DNA of 64,000 nt from the NCBI GenBank assembly GCA_002077065.1, contig NAJO01000087.1, forward strand, positions 1-64,000, given 5' to 3'. Origin of the DNA: Cryoendolithus antarcticus. Lineage: Eukaryota; Ascomycota; Dothideomycetes; Cladosporiales; Cladosporiaceae. The position numbers were made by a program, and so were the translations under genes. Under the pieces are notes generated by a model. The model saw nothing but the letters and a program-made list of their open reading frames with translations. It was not told the origin of the DNA and ran no database searches. How positions within the stretch are numbered: the first letter of the stretch is position 1; every line of letters begins with the position of its first letter. Positions 1-12,480 of the stretch are shown here, piece by piece.

Positions 1-1374
1 TGTGCAGAAAGGAGTGCACTGTAATCGTAATACTGCACGTGTCTGCCACACCACGTTGCGGCTACGATTGTCGCTGCTAGATTGCGTAAGAGCCATGGGC
101 ATGGCTGATGTACCATGAATTCCGGAATGCTTCTCCTCGGCCGATGTCATGGAGGTTATGCAGGTGGTATCGATTGCATGTTGCGACCATCATTAACGAA
201 TCGGACGTCACGCTGAAGCATCTGAAGATATTGGGACGGAACTCGCCGTGGGCCGTGGCTTCTTCCGCGATATCGCCGATTCACGCGTAGATATTGACTT
301 TGACCTCTCGCGACGCAATTCGATGCGGAGTGCTGCCCGGCTTCCCCTAAACTCGTCTACAGCCTTTTGTGCAATCAACCATACTTTCTTGGCCAAGGGC
401 GGGCACTGCTTTGGGTTGTTGCCGAGGTGGCACGGGCACGGAAGCTTGCATGGTTTGACCTCTGAATGTCGACTCAGATCACTATCGACAAGATTGCGCG
501 GGCAATACTACGTTCTTCTCAAGGTCAATGCGACTACCACCCACTATCTGCGAGCTGTAGAACGTTCCTCCATTCTCAAAAGACTGGGACATGCGCTCAC
601 GCCCACTCGCGTCCATGGACCAATGGCATCAGGTCGCTGTCCGCTGCAGTCGACTGGACAATCTTTTCCAGTCTCTTCGAACCGCGGCACTCGCTCCACT
701 ACACTACGTAGACACTATCTACAAGATGCGTGACCAGTGCAGCAATCGATTGATCATCACTGATATTGAAACACAACGATATGCGCGCTTGCGCAATTTG
801 GGCATGCAGTCATGGGTATGTCATCCACATGACCTCTCCATAACTTAGCTGAGTCTCCACAGCTGACACACAGCGCAACTGTAAGCGAGAGCTGGGGTCA
901 AGTGGATCCTGATATCCCTGGGGACAACTCGTTCACAAACGAGCACCATGTACAGTAGCCACACTGTTGGGCCCATCCTGGAAACCCGAATGCGAGATCA
1001 GAACAATAGGCACATCCGCGGCACATCCGTGTATGACAGATCATCGCCAGTCTGCCCATGACAATGCATGACAGCGGACTCAAGTGCTAACGTGCCGCGC
1101 CTCGATCCCCTGCATGAGAGTTCATGCAGTCTCGATAGTGCATCTGCCATGGTTCATCGACTCGCACCGGACGTAGGTTCGGACCCACAAATATTTATGT
1201 CCCTCGGGTAGCATCCGGAATCGAGGCGCGTGTCACGAAGGTTCGCAGATCCACCGATCGTCTGGCCCGGGGCGTCCACTACGCCGCGTCGAGCAAGCAA
1301 CCGTGCCGTAGTAGTCTAATCTCGATCAACCGGCTATGTCTACTAGGCGGACATAAATCTAGGCCTACACAAAA
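1..1374. other. no supported gene
   Basis: Base composition is ordinary and unlike the AT-rich block that follows. Several overlapping short open frames exist at about 250-850, but none shows a family motif or a convincing intron-joined model. I see no RNA gene here. Confidence 0.5.
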
Positions 1375-2039
1375 TGTGTGCTCGATAAAGGCAACGACGT
1401 ACGGTTCTAATAGCAATCTAGAGATCTCGAACTTATGCGATAGATACTTAAACATACGCTTATACTATCTATTTTAGATTATTAATATAGCGCTCTAAAG
1501 TGTTATAATAGTCGGGCGAAGATATTAACTTCTTAGACGAAGTCGCGCGATTTAGTACGATACTAGCTTTATATAGGCCTAGAGTTATATCCGCCTTATA
1601 TATATCCTACTTTAGTAGCTAGTAATAAGCGGCTAGAGATAGCGCTAGTAATATATAGAGGGATTATAACTAAGCGACATTCTAGCGGTCTATATACGGG
1701 CTTAATATAGTACGTAGTTATTTAGTTCTTTATAGGGGATTACTCCGAGAGAAACGTCCTACTACTAGGACTAAAATAGTAGATAGCGTTTTAGCGCTAC
1801 GGAAGTAAACTAGATAAGCCGTAGTACGCTCTAGCGCTATAGGGTATAGCGTAATCGCGTTTATAACTAGGTAATACTTTTACTAATATACGCCTTATAG
1901 CCCGCGCTATATAGCGACTCGACTAATAAACCTAAAAGCTTAAGGTTATTACGATTTATACCTTAGTACCTAGAAGAACACCTTCTAATTAGATATACAA
2001 GTCGTAACGACTATTACTTACCTATAGGTAGTAATTAAC

Positions 2040-2412
2040 TATAGATTACGTAACCTAAAGTACCTACTTACTTACTTACTCGTAAGCTAGTAATTATTCC
2101 GCGATTACCTTAGTATAGGTAAAACGTATCTACTTACTCGCTTACGCGTAAGCGCGTAAGAATAATAATTCTTATAGGTATATAGTAAGCGAGAGATACC
2201 TCCTACTTCTCTTATATTTAACTTATTATTTATAGTAACTTTTTAGAATATAATAATCTATATATATTAACTCTAACTACTTATCCTTTACTTAAGACTC
2301 GACGACGCTTCTAGCTCTACTATCCCCTTAAGCATAACTCGTAGCTACCTATCTCCTTTAGAGATCCTATTACGTACGATCTATTATTACTTACGATATA
2401 GGTTATAATAAA
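2040..2412 (+). repeat. RIPed LTR copy
   Basis: Allowing C-to-T and G-to-A changes, this stretch lines up with the LTR at 46762-47193 and with the fragments at 8560-8860, 12880-13030 and 60600-60790. Shared landmarks are the palindromic cttacgcgtaag (ctcacgcgtgag in unmutated copies), the TATA-like taggtatata, the following gcgag motif and the end ataggttataata, equivalent to acaggtcgtaaca. The start is not well defined. Confidence 0.7.
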
Positions 2413-3061
2413 GGTAGGGAAAGTAATTTATTATAAAGTATATCCTACCGCTAAAGAGCGAACGCTATTTAAAAGGCACTAATAAAGGATATCTATAGTA
2501 TAGGTATCTCGTAACGTATATAACGATACTAAGTAAGTACTACCTAGGTCCTAAGACTAATCGCTACTCTCTATAATATCTACCTACGACTCGTAGATAG
2601 TACGTATATAGCTACTAAGCGTAGTACCTTAGGTACTAAGGCTATACTATACCTTTACTATATACTAACTACGCCCTATAATAGGTACCTTATCGTCGTA
2701 GATTATAAGTACGGATATTAATAGGGGTATACGTATAAGGGTACTTATACTATAGATAAGTAAAATACGTAATTTAATCCTAATATAAAGGTAATATAGG
2801 CGGCTACTATCTTATAATATTAGTACCCTACTCTAGACGTAGTACCCTAACTAGCGTATCTACCTACTATTAGTAACTAAGAAGTACTACTATCTATAGC
2901 GCTAATACGTAGTATATCGGTACTTTAATATATATAACGTAAAGTAATCTCTAACTCTCTACGCGCGTTACTATAATATTATAGTAATATAGTCTCCTTA
3001 CCTAAGGAGTCTATCTAAGATACGTTACTACGATAGCTATAAAACGAGTTAACTATATATC

Positions 3062-4790
3062 GATCTAGAGAGGAATCTATAATATATATATATACCTAAG
3101 GAATAAGGAAGCGATTAGAGTAGAGGAGAGGATATTACTAAAGATAGGGAATAGTAATAGGATAGAGATAGAGGATAGCGGGGAGTAGGAGGAAGTTAGG
3201 GGTTCCCCTTATAGTAGAGGAAGACACCTTCCTAATAGTACTAGACCCTAGATACCTAGATAGTTTAAGTACTATAGAAGGATATCTTAGAGGCCTATAA
3301 AGGATAGGACTTATATACTAGGGCATATAAGATCCTACTTTAGAAGGCTACTTATATTATTAATATCCTCTAAGCTAGGACCTTAAGATAATAATAATAA
3401 AGCCTAAGTACTAACCTCCTCCTCTAGGAGATTAAAGACTTTAGAAAACAGTTCTAGAGGAGCACCCTCTAGGAATAGTAGAGCTAGTAGAGCTAGTAGA
3501 GAACCTAGGTAAGAGCTATAGCTAAAGAATAGCCTATAGGAATAATAGTTAGGATTTAAGACCTAGAGGAGCGTAAGGAGATTATAGGACTCTCCTATAA
3601 GGAGCTAGTAAAGAGGATTAGAAGGAAGGAGGTTATTAGAGTAAAGTAGACGGGGAGTAGGAGTATTAAGGTATTTATAATAGGATAAGAGGCTAAGAAG
3701 GAGCTTAAGAAGAATAAGAGCTAGACTAAAAGACTTATACTATTAGTAAGGGTTATACTATTAGTAAGGGTTATAGCCTAGGTATTTCAAGTTCTAGTAT
3801 ATAGGATACTACTTAGCTTTAGCCCTATAGAGGAGAGCTAGCTTAAAGAGCTATAGAGGGAGAACTAGGCTATTCTACTAGGGAGTAAGTTTCTAAGAGT
3901 AGCTTAGCTAAGGAAGAAGTATAACCTAGGATAGACATATAGTTTAGTTATTTTCTAGCTTAATATAGGAGAGTAGGCTAATAGGATTATTAATAAGGGG
4001 CTAGTCTAGAAGGTAGAGCTTAAGACTATAGAGATATTTAAGTCTAACTTTAGGATTATATAGTGCTTTAAGTACTAGGGCTATAGGTATATAGTACTAA
4101 ACTATATAGTAAGGTAGAAGTATAGTAAGTATATATAGGACTATAATATAAAGGAGTATATAATAACTATAGGAGTAAGGTATATAAACTATAGTAAGAA
4201 GTACCTAGCCTAGGACTAGAGCTACCCTATAAGGATTATAGCCTAAGCTAAGGCTATAACGATTAGGATAGGAGATATAGGCTAGTACTAGATAGAAGAA
4301 GAGAGCTCTTAGAGTATAGAGGAATAGTAGTAGGAGACTAGCTAGAAGAAGAGGAAATATATTCTAGTATAGGAAGGCTAGAAGAGGCTAGTTAGTACGC
4401 TAAGGAAACTAGACCAACCTAAAGTAAACTAGCCTAAGATTAGGGACAAAATCTAGTACTAGATATAATAGACTAACTATAATACGATTAATAATTAAGG
4501 GGTCTAATATATTATAATAGGGGATAGTCTAACCCTAACCTAAATAACTATAGATAAGACTATAGATACTATATCCTCCTAATAATTAGCTATACTAAAT
4601 AGACTATTATATAGTATAATATTAATAAAAGTAAAGATAAGGTCTAGTACTACTTCCTCTAGGAACTAGACCTATAGGTATACTAAGTAGTTACTATCTA
4701 GGAACTATAGCTAAACCTAAACCCTAGATAATATACTACTATTAAACACCTAGCCTACTACCTAGTCTTTCTATAGTATATAAAGAGTAG
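3062..4790 (+). pseudogene. RIPed non-LTR retrotransposon ORF1-like remnant
   Basis: From about 3062 the plus strand is A+G rich with one frame that, apart from many TAG and TAA codons, still reads as protein. At 4064-4230 this frame keeps the spacing of consecutive CCHC zinc knuckles: an intact first Cys codon at 4064, TAC/TAT where the other Cys codons would be, and a trailing segment resembling the H-x-A-W-x-R-x-x-P stretch of Tad/I-type LINE ORF1 proteins. TGC-to-TAC, TGT-to-TAT and CAG-to-TAG are the changes expected from RIP. No reverse transcriptase is visible. A gag of an LTR element is the alternative. Confidence 0.55.
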
Positions 4791-4850
4791 GACCTATATC
4801 TATATTAGTAAGGCCTTAGACATTACCTAGTAGAGAAGAGAAGAGATACC

Positions 4851-5935
4851 TGCGGCCATGGTTAGTCCGGACGAAGGATCATTCTCGGCGGCGATGTCGG
4901 CGCGGTTCATGGCTAGATTTTCCGAGTACGTCGAGTGATACTGAGTACTGGAACTGCGGCGAAATGAACAAAGAATTCGCTCGTGGTGGCACACAAATGA
5001 TATCAAAAAATTCTCCTTCGTCGCACACGGACAATTTGGATGCCTACCTGTGTGTTACGACGTTGAACAGCATTGTGGCCGATGCCCGTCGCGCAGCAGA
5101 TCTTCTCAGGGGTTTCAGGTCGCACCACATTGTTCTGGTCGTGCGTGTATCACGAAGACAAGATGTGAATGCGAATTCTGTCATATTTGTATCTAAGTGC
5201 GAGCTGTCGAGTCTTGAGCCATGAGTAAGTCGAACAATGGCTTTGACACCTGCACTGCATAGTGTCGGCTTGCATAGACAAGAGTGTTCCCATCGTTCGG
5301 AAAGCGCTCACCCAGCTATGTGCGCTGTTGTACAGGAAGAAAATCTGTTGAGAAGCGCAACGTGATCGCCCGAGGCCACCGGATGGCAGCTGCGCATTGA
5401 TTATGGTGCAGTATGCTGACTGACATGTCGTGACACTGCAGAAGCTGTTGATGCAGCCTCACAGCGCTGATTCGTACAAAGCATGTCGAGCAACATCACC
5501 ATCTCATACCCAGTGCTTCAGTGGTTCGACCGGGGGCGCCGGTATGTGTTGCGTTCAGCGCCGGTCGGCACCATCGGTATCCAGGGAAGCAGATGTTGTA
5601 CAGTCAAGCTGGGCGGCACTATTTGTATTCCTGATTGTCTCTATGTTCTTCGTGCCATGTAATGCAAGGCTCCCATCTCTTCCGTGACTTCGCAGCTCGC
5701 TTCGGACGATAGGAGCATGACTTGCATCGTAGCAGGCACCTTACTTCAATGTCGTCAATCCGGGACCGAGAAGCATCCTTTCGCGTCTGTCCTGCTTCGG
5801 ACGCTAGGGCGTGGCTTGCCATACGTACATTGGTGTTTCCGCTAGCATTGCATCAGTGATACTATAGCATTCATGTTCAAACCCTTGACTGTTCATTCCC
5901 CCGTCATTGTCTTACTACCATCAAATCTAATCCTA
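4851..5935. other. no supported gene
   Basis: Unmutated, normal-composition sequence between the RIPed block and a duplicated dynamin fragment. Short frames at 4964-5224 and 5430-5687 have no recognisable motif and no splicing partner. Confidence 0.45.
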
Positions 5936-6330
5936 GCAGAGGTGGTTCTGGTACTAGATTCTCCTTTTATATATATCCAGTGTAGCTACTTGACCTTCGG
6001 TTATTCTCGGACCCTGGTAGCAGTTTCGACCTAGAGAAGTATGAACAGATAGTAGCGAAACCACACGCCTACTCCCTCATTGTAACATCACCAAATGTCG
6101 CAACACGATGCTTCACGGTCCTTTCCTTTGCCCTTGACGCTCAAATCAGGGTCCTTTGGTTTGAGCCCGAATCCACCCCAATCATTCTCAGCGTCACGAA
6201 TCGGCTCTTGAGTACCAGTTGTCCGCACAACGTGATCGATCGTTATGCAGACTGGCTTGCAACGTAGGAACGGTAGGTACAGACAATAATTCGCAATTGC
6301 CGGGGACAGAAGCCGAGGTGCTACCATCGA
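5936..6330 (-). pseudogene. duplicated 3' end of the dynamin-like gene at 13188-15733
   Basis: The nucleotide sequence of about 5936-6250 is a diverged copy, in the same orientation, of about 13058-13370, covering the last coding bases and downstream flank of the first dynamin-like gene. On the minus strand it still encodes the tail feature DWGGFGL followed by a K/D-rich stretch, with a frame change near the end compared with the source. Nothing of the GTPase or stalk is present, so this is a stranded fragment, not a gene. Confidence 0.75.
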
Positions 6331-6707
6331 GACTAACGCAATAAGGCTATCAGCGAGCGTGATTGTGTTAAATCTCCATTCTCCTCAGTCGCAACTGCGT
6401 AATTCCTCCCTATAGTAAGACTGTACTAATCTCGCGTGAAGTCGTCTCGCGTTGTCTACTAGCGCGACGTATCTCCATAATTCTGACTACGGCATCTATA
6501 TTACAGATCCATAAATCACTCGTTTTTGCATCTGACTCCCTCCTCTATAGCACCAGAAGACGCCACTTCTGGTAACGATAAAGACCACGATCTGCAAACA
6601 GACGACTATCTCGACCGAGACGAAGAGGAGCACTCCGAACCAAGACCCCCCCCCGGCTAGAGAAGACGTCCGGATCGCAGGAGGAGCTGGAGAAATTCAC
6701 GTGAATT

Positions 6708-7567
6708 ATGTCCACTACTACGGTGAATCCCAGGACCGTTGCCCTTGAGCGGAAAGTCGCTATAGCCATACGAGCTGGTGAGCTCACGGAGGCCATAGAT
6801 ATCATACGTTCCGCTCAGCATCAGACGCGTACGTCACAAGTTGCGCCTCTTACAGCAATCGCCCCGCTGACTCCAGCAGTCCATAGAAGGCCAGTCACGT
6901 TCCTGAATCTACCAGCGGAGCTACGGAATCGGATATACGACCTGAGCGGCTGCCTTCAGGTCAAATGTGATCAGAAGAAGAAATTCGGCTTCGTAAGCAC
7001 TATTCACGCAGATCTTGCCAGCCTTCACAAGTTGGGATGTCCCAATGACAGTGGCCTGAGCTTAATGTGAGCATGGGTCCAACGCTTGTGGTGCTGCTTC
7101 TTGCTGACAGTGTTGACAGTCCTGTTCCTCTTGGCATGTCCTATTATTCCCTTGTGTTATCTCTGCCTGGTACGAAGAGCACCAGGACCATCCACAGCTA
7201 CAATAGAAGCGTAGCGCAACAACCAGATCTCACACGTGTTTGCCGCCAAGTCCGAGCCGAGACGTTACTAGTGTTCTACGGAACCAACCACTTCGTACTG
7301 AATGGCGACTCTCATGGTGCCAGTTACCGCAAGTGGCTTCGCATTATTGGACCTACGAGCACTGCTCTTCTACGTACCGTCACTCTGTGCCTGGGTAAGA
7401 AGCCAGATAGACCAGACTGGCAGAGACAGACCATTCATTTTGCTAAGTCCGTCATCCAGTGGCTGGAAAGTGAGCTCGGACAGCATGCAACGATCAATGT
7501 AGCTTGGTTCCAGTACCATGCGCCGTACTTCGAGGACATTGACGTCTCTACCGTGGACCTAGCATGA
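6708..7567 (+). CDS. F-box/2EXR-like fungal protein
   Basis: Two exons, 6708-7066 and 7111-7567, join in phase across a 44-nt intron (donor gtgagc, acceptor ctgacag) to give about 271 residues. Around residues 65-78 is FLNLPAELRNRIYDL, the opening of the 2EXR/F-box-like domain common in Dothideomycete proteins. After the intron comes PDLTRVCRQVRAETLLVFYG, the second conserved block of the same family, followed by a C-terminal half with no named domain. Such proteins are usually uncharacterised; substrate recognition in ubiquitin ligases is sometimes proposed but not shown here. The ATG at 6708 is the first in frame. The gene has no in-frame stop despite lying between degraded repeats. Confidence 0.75.
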
Positions 7568-8559
7568 GCGCGCGCGTCGTGTATGGAGCAGGACGACGGA
7601 GCACTCGGTGTAAGAGAAAGAATCCAGGTAGTAGTGTTGCATCGGCTGTGGCGAAGACACTGAGTGATGTTTAGGCCTGGATCGTGGAATCAAAGGGCGG
7701 TACATTGAGTAGTGGCCGTTCGCTTGTCCGGCTGGTATCGATCGAAGAAAGCCGGTTTGTTGCAGGGCGAAAGAGAATTCGATGCAGATAGGTGGTCCAA
7801 TCAGGCGCTTCAGCGGTCGATGAACAGGTCTTCAGATGGAAGCAGTGCCGACCTGTTCTACATGAGCGCAAAATTCCATAACGACCTTGCACAAGCTAAC
7901 GAATGCGTCAAAACGTAGTGGGCAGTGGATCCGATTACTATCGACAACATGGAGGACATACAGCGACTAATTCAAACCTCAACGTCATATGTTGCAAGCA
8001 TGGAAAGATCAGAACAGCGAATTTAAGAGGTTCTGATACGGGGGGGAGGGGGGAAGGCGAGGACAGCAACACTATCAGAGCGCGGATCGCATCTATGTGC
8101 AGCCAAAACGAATGGGTCGTTGTGACTGGTTCGGAAGACTTTTGATGCGCAGTCGGAGGCCACTGTCATCTGTCGCCAACCCTGAAACGATTGTGGCGTG
8201 CTTCAGTCCTAAAGGTCCTCTGGCAAGATCATTGCCAACCGACAGCCTGCTACTACTGCTCCTGCGAACGAATTCAAGGCCAAGTATGTTGTCGAACGGC
8301 GTTCGCGTTCGCAACGTGTTCCTTGCCTCCATTTAGCGCTCACACTGATGCCATCCATGTTGGCTTGTAGACAGCCACATAACAAGCTCAGCGTTGACGT
8401 AGTGTTGAGTTGTTAGCGAATAGCGCAAAGCAGTGATTCGAAAGGGGAATCATAGTACCAAGCGTAAAGCATTGCCGATCAGTCAAGTGTCCATTAATGA
8501 TAGTAAGATTCCAAAATCTCTGGGTCCGAGTACTTTATACCGTGGCACGAGGTGCGGAG
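7568..8559. other. no supported gene
   Basis: Overlapping short frames on both strands (for example 8093-8336) are mutual antisense shadows with no motif. Nothing else stands out apart from a short G run at about 8041-8052. Confidence 0.45.
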
Positions 8560-8860
8560 CCAACATCCGCAAATAATTTGTATAGCGAGCGAGGGAAGCC
8601 TTCTGCTTCTCTCGTGTTCAGCTCATTGTTCATAGTGGCTTTTTGAATGCAACGATCCGTGGACATTGACAACGATTACTCATCCTTCGCTCAAGTGCGA
8701 CAATGCTTCCAGCTCTGCGATCTCCTCGAGCATGACTCGTAATTACCTGTCTCCTCCGGAGATCCTGTCACATGCGATTCAGCGTCACTCACGACACCGG
8801 CCGTCATATAAGTGCCTGTTGCGTTGTGCCCTTTCTAGAGGGTCTCATCACTAGCCATAA
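8560..8860 (+). repeat. LTR fragment (same family as 46762-47193)
   Basis: The segment starts near a TATA-like gtatagcgagcgag and continues through ttctctcgtgttcagctcat, catccttcgctcaa and ctgtctcctccggagatcct, matching in order the downstream half of the LTR at 46762-47193. The end is diverged, with cgtcatata where the other copy has cgtaaca, and the upstream half is not recognisable. It is a decayed or truncated solo LTR. Confidence 0.75.
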
Positions 8861-9477
8861 CATAAGTCGCGGTATCCTCGGGGTTTGTACTGCCACGCTC
8901 GGCGTACCACAACTTTCAATGTAATTTAAAAGCAAAGAACGCGAAAGCTTAAGTTCATGCAGTTGTGCAATGCCACAGCAGACCTAAAGCCATCTTGCGC
9001 TGTTAAATACCCTTAAACACAACGGTATGTTTGCTATCTGTTTACAGTTTCTGTCTCTAGCAGATGCATCATAGTGCGTTCATGCACCACCGCTGCAATG
9101 CAAACCTCTCGGCCACCTTTAGGTGAGACGACTTTAAGGTTAGCGGCAGTACGGAGCACGGTCGCTATCTTTCTGCGCTAGTCGTCGTTATATCGAAGAC
9201 GGGGAATGGCCTGATAACGAAGCTACGCACTTCACTTAAGATTGAAGTTGGCGATAGCATTCACGTAGATGGGGATGCAAGCTGTCCTCCGTCACCCCGT
9301 GTGCGCGCCGAACCACCGCTGCCTACGAATCTCCGGCCTCTTCCGCTTTCCTCGCTTCTTCCACAAAAGGCTCGTAGGTGTTCCTAGGCTTCTTCATTAC
9401 TCGGTATGACCAAATTGTCGTGCCTTTGCTATAGACGAGGGTTTCTGACCTGTTCTCATCTTCGCCTTGAGCAAGTC
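8861..9477. other. no supported gene
   Basis: Spacer between the LTR fragment and the 3' end of the F-box gene. No motif-bearing frame was found. Confidence 0.45.
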
Positions 9478-11178
9478 CTAAGCGGAGGCTATCGACATTG
9501 TCTGGGAGAGGGGATCTCGGCATTGTGGATGCGATCGCTTGGCGACATATTCGTCGGGAGAAAGAATCAGGGGTGCGAGCGACTTCCGGAGGACGTAACG
9601 CCGAATATCCTCCTCGTAATCCTTATACCATCCCTCCGAGACTGTCGGACATGTCCACGCTGGTACACGAGAGTCGAGGAGAATCCGTGGCCGGTCCCGC
9701 ACAACATCCTCGAGAACAAGTAGCCCTACCTGGGTTAGCGTTAGGTTGTTCTTAAACCATACAAGGACGTCGTCCCACGTGCCCACAACGAGTGCCATAT
9801 GGGTTATGCGGAGTGAGGTCAGATGGGGGAGAACACGGAGAGCCGTCATGAGATGTGGTGCAGTGGTATGGAACGAGAGGTGGAGATGCCGCACATGCCG
9901 GAGACTGGCTACTGCACCAACCAAATGTCGCGAAATGGTCGCCGTGCGGGCTACGTCCAGGCGAGAAGCAGTCGTAAAACAGTATTGGGGGTCATGTTCT
10001 CCATGTACCTCCTCCCCGAAGGCAACGCTTAGCCATTCGAGGTCTCTTGCCTTTCGAATGCACCGCGCGACCCCGCGCACGATGTCTTCATCCCCTCGGC
10101 GTCCTCCGCCATCGTTTAGGGTATCGACACGGCACTCAAGGCGGACGAGTGACAAGAACCTCTGTTCGGTCGCGACGAGAGTTCGTGTTAGATGTTCGAC
10201 CTGTTCGATGGTATGCTCCCAACCATCCACTGTCAAAGCACCTTCGAGACGAGAGTAGTCCGAGTGCTCAAAGGAGTCCCGGCTCTCTGGTGACTCACGC
10301 ATCCAGTATAGAAGTCTTAACAGGTGTGGAACAGTCCAAAAGGCGCCACCTTGTGTGGTAAGCGTGAGCGACTGGAGGGCGAGTGGTTCTGATGGGAAGT
10401 GAGAAAAGGCTAGCGCCGCGAAGAGCTGGATGGCATCGTAGTACGGTTCGTCTCCCCAGCCGAGGTCGACGAACGCGAAGACGTGGAAAGCAACGCCGCG
10501 CCATGTCTCCCCCCAGCGGAGCTCGTCGACTCGGTAAGCAGGAGCGTAGAGGAATGTCTGGACATGTCGCAGTAGTCTGGAGGCCCTCCCATAGCAGCGG
10601 ACGAGATGCGCGGCGTCCGTGTCGGCCGGGAGAGGGCTCGGACGCTCGGAGTATTGCGACGATGCGGCTGCGAGAACCGCCGACGCGAATCGCGCGAAGT
10701 ATTCATCGGTCGCTTGGGTTTCTTGTTGATATTCGTCGTATAGGCGTTCACGCGCCGGAGCGTCCAATGCATCCCATTCCCCGCGCAACATAAGTCTTGC
10801 ATCTATTGGTGGCGGTGGCGAGGGCCCGTAAAGATCCTCCCAGGGCTGATGCTCGTAGATCGTCGCCATTTCCCAAGCATCGTAACTATCGAACCGGTGC
10901 ATCCCCTTCGCCCGCTGGAGCCGAATCGTGCGAACATGAGAGGCTAGATGTGGCACGCGAGCGATGTGATCGAGACTGGTGCAACCTCCGGGCTCGAAGT
11001 GGAAGGGAATCTCTTGAAAGATGAGGGGCGTGGCGAGTACGCAATACGCGTGCGACACCGCGCGACACGCTTTTATATCGGCGCGAGGGAGGTAAGAGAG
11101 GATGTTGACAAGTAGCTCAGGCGGCAGCGAAAGGAGCAACGACATGACGTGCACACGTTGATCATGAGAGGAGACCAT
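9478..11178 (-). CDS. F-box protein
   Basis: One uninterrupted frame of 566 residues from the ATG at 11178; an open extension upstream lacks an ATG, and a second ATG at 11145 is an alternative start. Residues about 17-60 form an F-box: LLSLPPELLVNILSYLP, then a block ending in CRAVSHAYCVLATPLIF. The remaining ~500 residues are rich in His, Arg and Leu with leucine-spaced segments such as LRHVRHLHLSF and LPHLTSLRITHM, as in leucine-rich-repeat or fungal F-box substrate modules. By family it would bind Skp1 and act as the substrate adaptor of an SCF ubiquitin ligase; the substrate is unknown. The frame has high G+C and no stops, so it is probably functional. Confidence 0.85.
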   Translation of the reverse strand: MVSSHDQRVHVMSLLLSLPPELLVNILSYLPRADIKACRAVSHAYCVLATPLIFQEIPFHFEPGGCTSLDHIARVPHLASHVRTIRLQRAKGMHRFDSYDAWEMATIYEHQPWEDLYGPSPPPPIDARLMLRGEWDALDAPARERLYDEYQQETQATDEYFARFASAVLAAASSQYSERPSPLPADTDAAHLVRCYGRASRLLRHVQTFLYAPAYRVDELRWGETWRGVAFHVFAFVDLGWGDEPYYDAIQLFAALAFSHFPSEPLALQSLTLTTQGGAFWTVPHLLRLLYWMRESPESRDSFEHSDYSRLEGALTVDGWEHTIEQVEHLTRTLVATEQRFLSLVRLECRVDTLNDGGGRRGDEDIVRGVARCIRKARDLEWLSVAFGEEVHGEHDPQYCFTTASRLDVARTATISRHLVGAVASLRHVRHLHLSFHTTAPHLMTALRVLPHLTSLRITHMALVVGTWDDVLVWFKNNLTLTQVGLLVLEDVVRDRPRILLDSRVPAWTCPTVSEGWYKDYEEDIRRYVLRKSLAPLILSPDEYVAKRSHPQCRDPLSQTMSIASA

Positions 11179-12325
11179 CGAAACATGCCATGGTCTCTCA
11201 CAGATTCTAGCATCCCAGACTGGCTTAGGTATCGTCAGCAAAATGAGAATGGGAAGGTTGGTGGAGAGAGCTCTGTTTGATCGAGAATCACGGTTCGGAC
11301 CGACGCGAAGCGACGACTACCGATCAGCTGATGATCTGTAAATTTCCTGATGCTTCTACTGCTAGCACTTGGGGTTAGCACGGGCGGGACGCCGCCTGAG
11401 GCCTGCGCCGCTGATTGGGGAACCCGCAAATCAGCTGGTTTGGAGAGAACGCTTGAAAAGTGTGGTATAGGGCGCGCGGGGTATGCGTAAGGCCTGGCCC
11501 GTATCCCAAAGATTTACTTTGAGATTGCGTCGAAGAATCTACTGTAAGTTATCTCGGCTACGTCAGAGTTGATTCAGTAACTTTCGTGCCGTATCTCTGA
11601 CTCCCACGTCGAAACTGACGAGGCACCATACTCCATGCCAAAAGCATGAGAACATCATCGCAGACAGTGCTACGGCAAACTTTTTGGTCCACCCGAAGCG
11701 CTCTGATCTGATTATAGAGGGAGCCATCTGCGGTATCGGCCCCTCTTAGCAAACAGCCTCGGCTGGGCGGGTTCGGAGACTGTCCCTTAAAACAACCAGC
11801 CTGACGCTTCTAATTGAGAAATAGTGGCCGCTAACGGTCCCAATGACCTGCAGATTGATTCGGAGTGTCCCGCTCGCTGCGGCGGACATAGCGCACCTAA
11901 TTTCGACCTCACCTGCCTCGCTTACTATGTCTGCGGAGGGTGAAGAGCTAGAGCGATGATGGATAACAGCAACTGATCGGCCGACAGCGCGATGTACTAC
12001 GCGTATAGGACTATCGTGCACCAATTATCTGGTAGAGGAATAGCTAGAGAATAGTAAGGGATATATGTTGTATGTATGTTTGCGTTCTTAAGAGGTACAA
12101 GAAGCTAGGAATGAAAAGCGTCTCGCTATACAGTGTGTCTCGCTATACAGGGACGGACGTCAGAACACAAATGTCTATTAGGCAGCATGCAGAGTCGCGT
12201 CTCGCAGTCCAAAGCTGATATCTCTCTCATTCTCGACGGCTGGCCATCTTACTACCGCAGCGAACACCGAGTCATACTCGAAACCAGTACAGCAGCGAAC
12301 GTACAAATTGAGCGGTAGTAGGTGA
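11179..12325. other. no supported gene
   Basis: Holds the likely 5' region of the F-box gene and about 1 kb in which only short motif-less frames are seen (for example 11746-12024 minus). A short direct repeat, cgctatacag, occurs twice near 12120-12150. Confidence 0.45.
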
Positions 12326-12480
12326 TCATCGTTTCGTACGTGCTGGGAGCTGATCGTCAGAGGTCGCGACTGAAGTTGACGAGAACGTCGGTGGAGCGTC
12401 CTTGACACGAGGCCGTTGAGACTCTGGTGTTCGGTCTTCTGTAACGCGGGTGTCCCACTCTAGCTTCCCTGACAGAGAAT
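12326..12480 (-). pseudogene. C-terminal fragment of the coiled-coil protein family at 56253-57338
   Basis: The last ~46 codons of the minus-strand frame ending at 12326 match the C-terminus of the 361-residue protein at 56253-57338: W-D-x-R-x-TEDRTP, then a gapped R-V-x-D, then TSVATS, then QLP before a basic end. Upstream the frame has no counterpart of the coiled coil or middle domain of that protein, so only a tail survives. This is a truncated paralogue; a small separate gene is possible but less likely. Confidence 0.6.

Larger units (their letters stand above)
1375..4850. repeat. RIP-degraded repeat block
   Basis: About 3.5 kb is extremely rich in TpA (cta, tag, ata) and poor in CpA and TpG, with stops in every frame; the edges with normal sequence near 1375 and 4850 are sharp. 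This is the signature of fungal RIP acting on repeats. At least two parts can be told apart: a left part that contains a mutated copy of an LTR found elsewhere in the window (about 2040-2412), and a right part from about 3062 whose plus strand becomes strongly A+G rich and carries a mutated zinc-knuckle coding region. The block is probably nested elements rather than one. Confidence 0.9.

Noticed and set aside
9746..10793. Several 100-170 codon plus-strand frames
   Set aside because: They lie antisense to the F-box gene and are Arg/Ser-rich in the way expected from shadows of a GC-rich coding strand.
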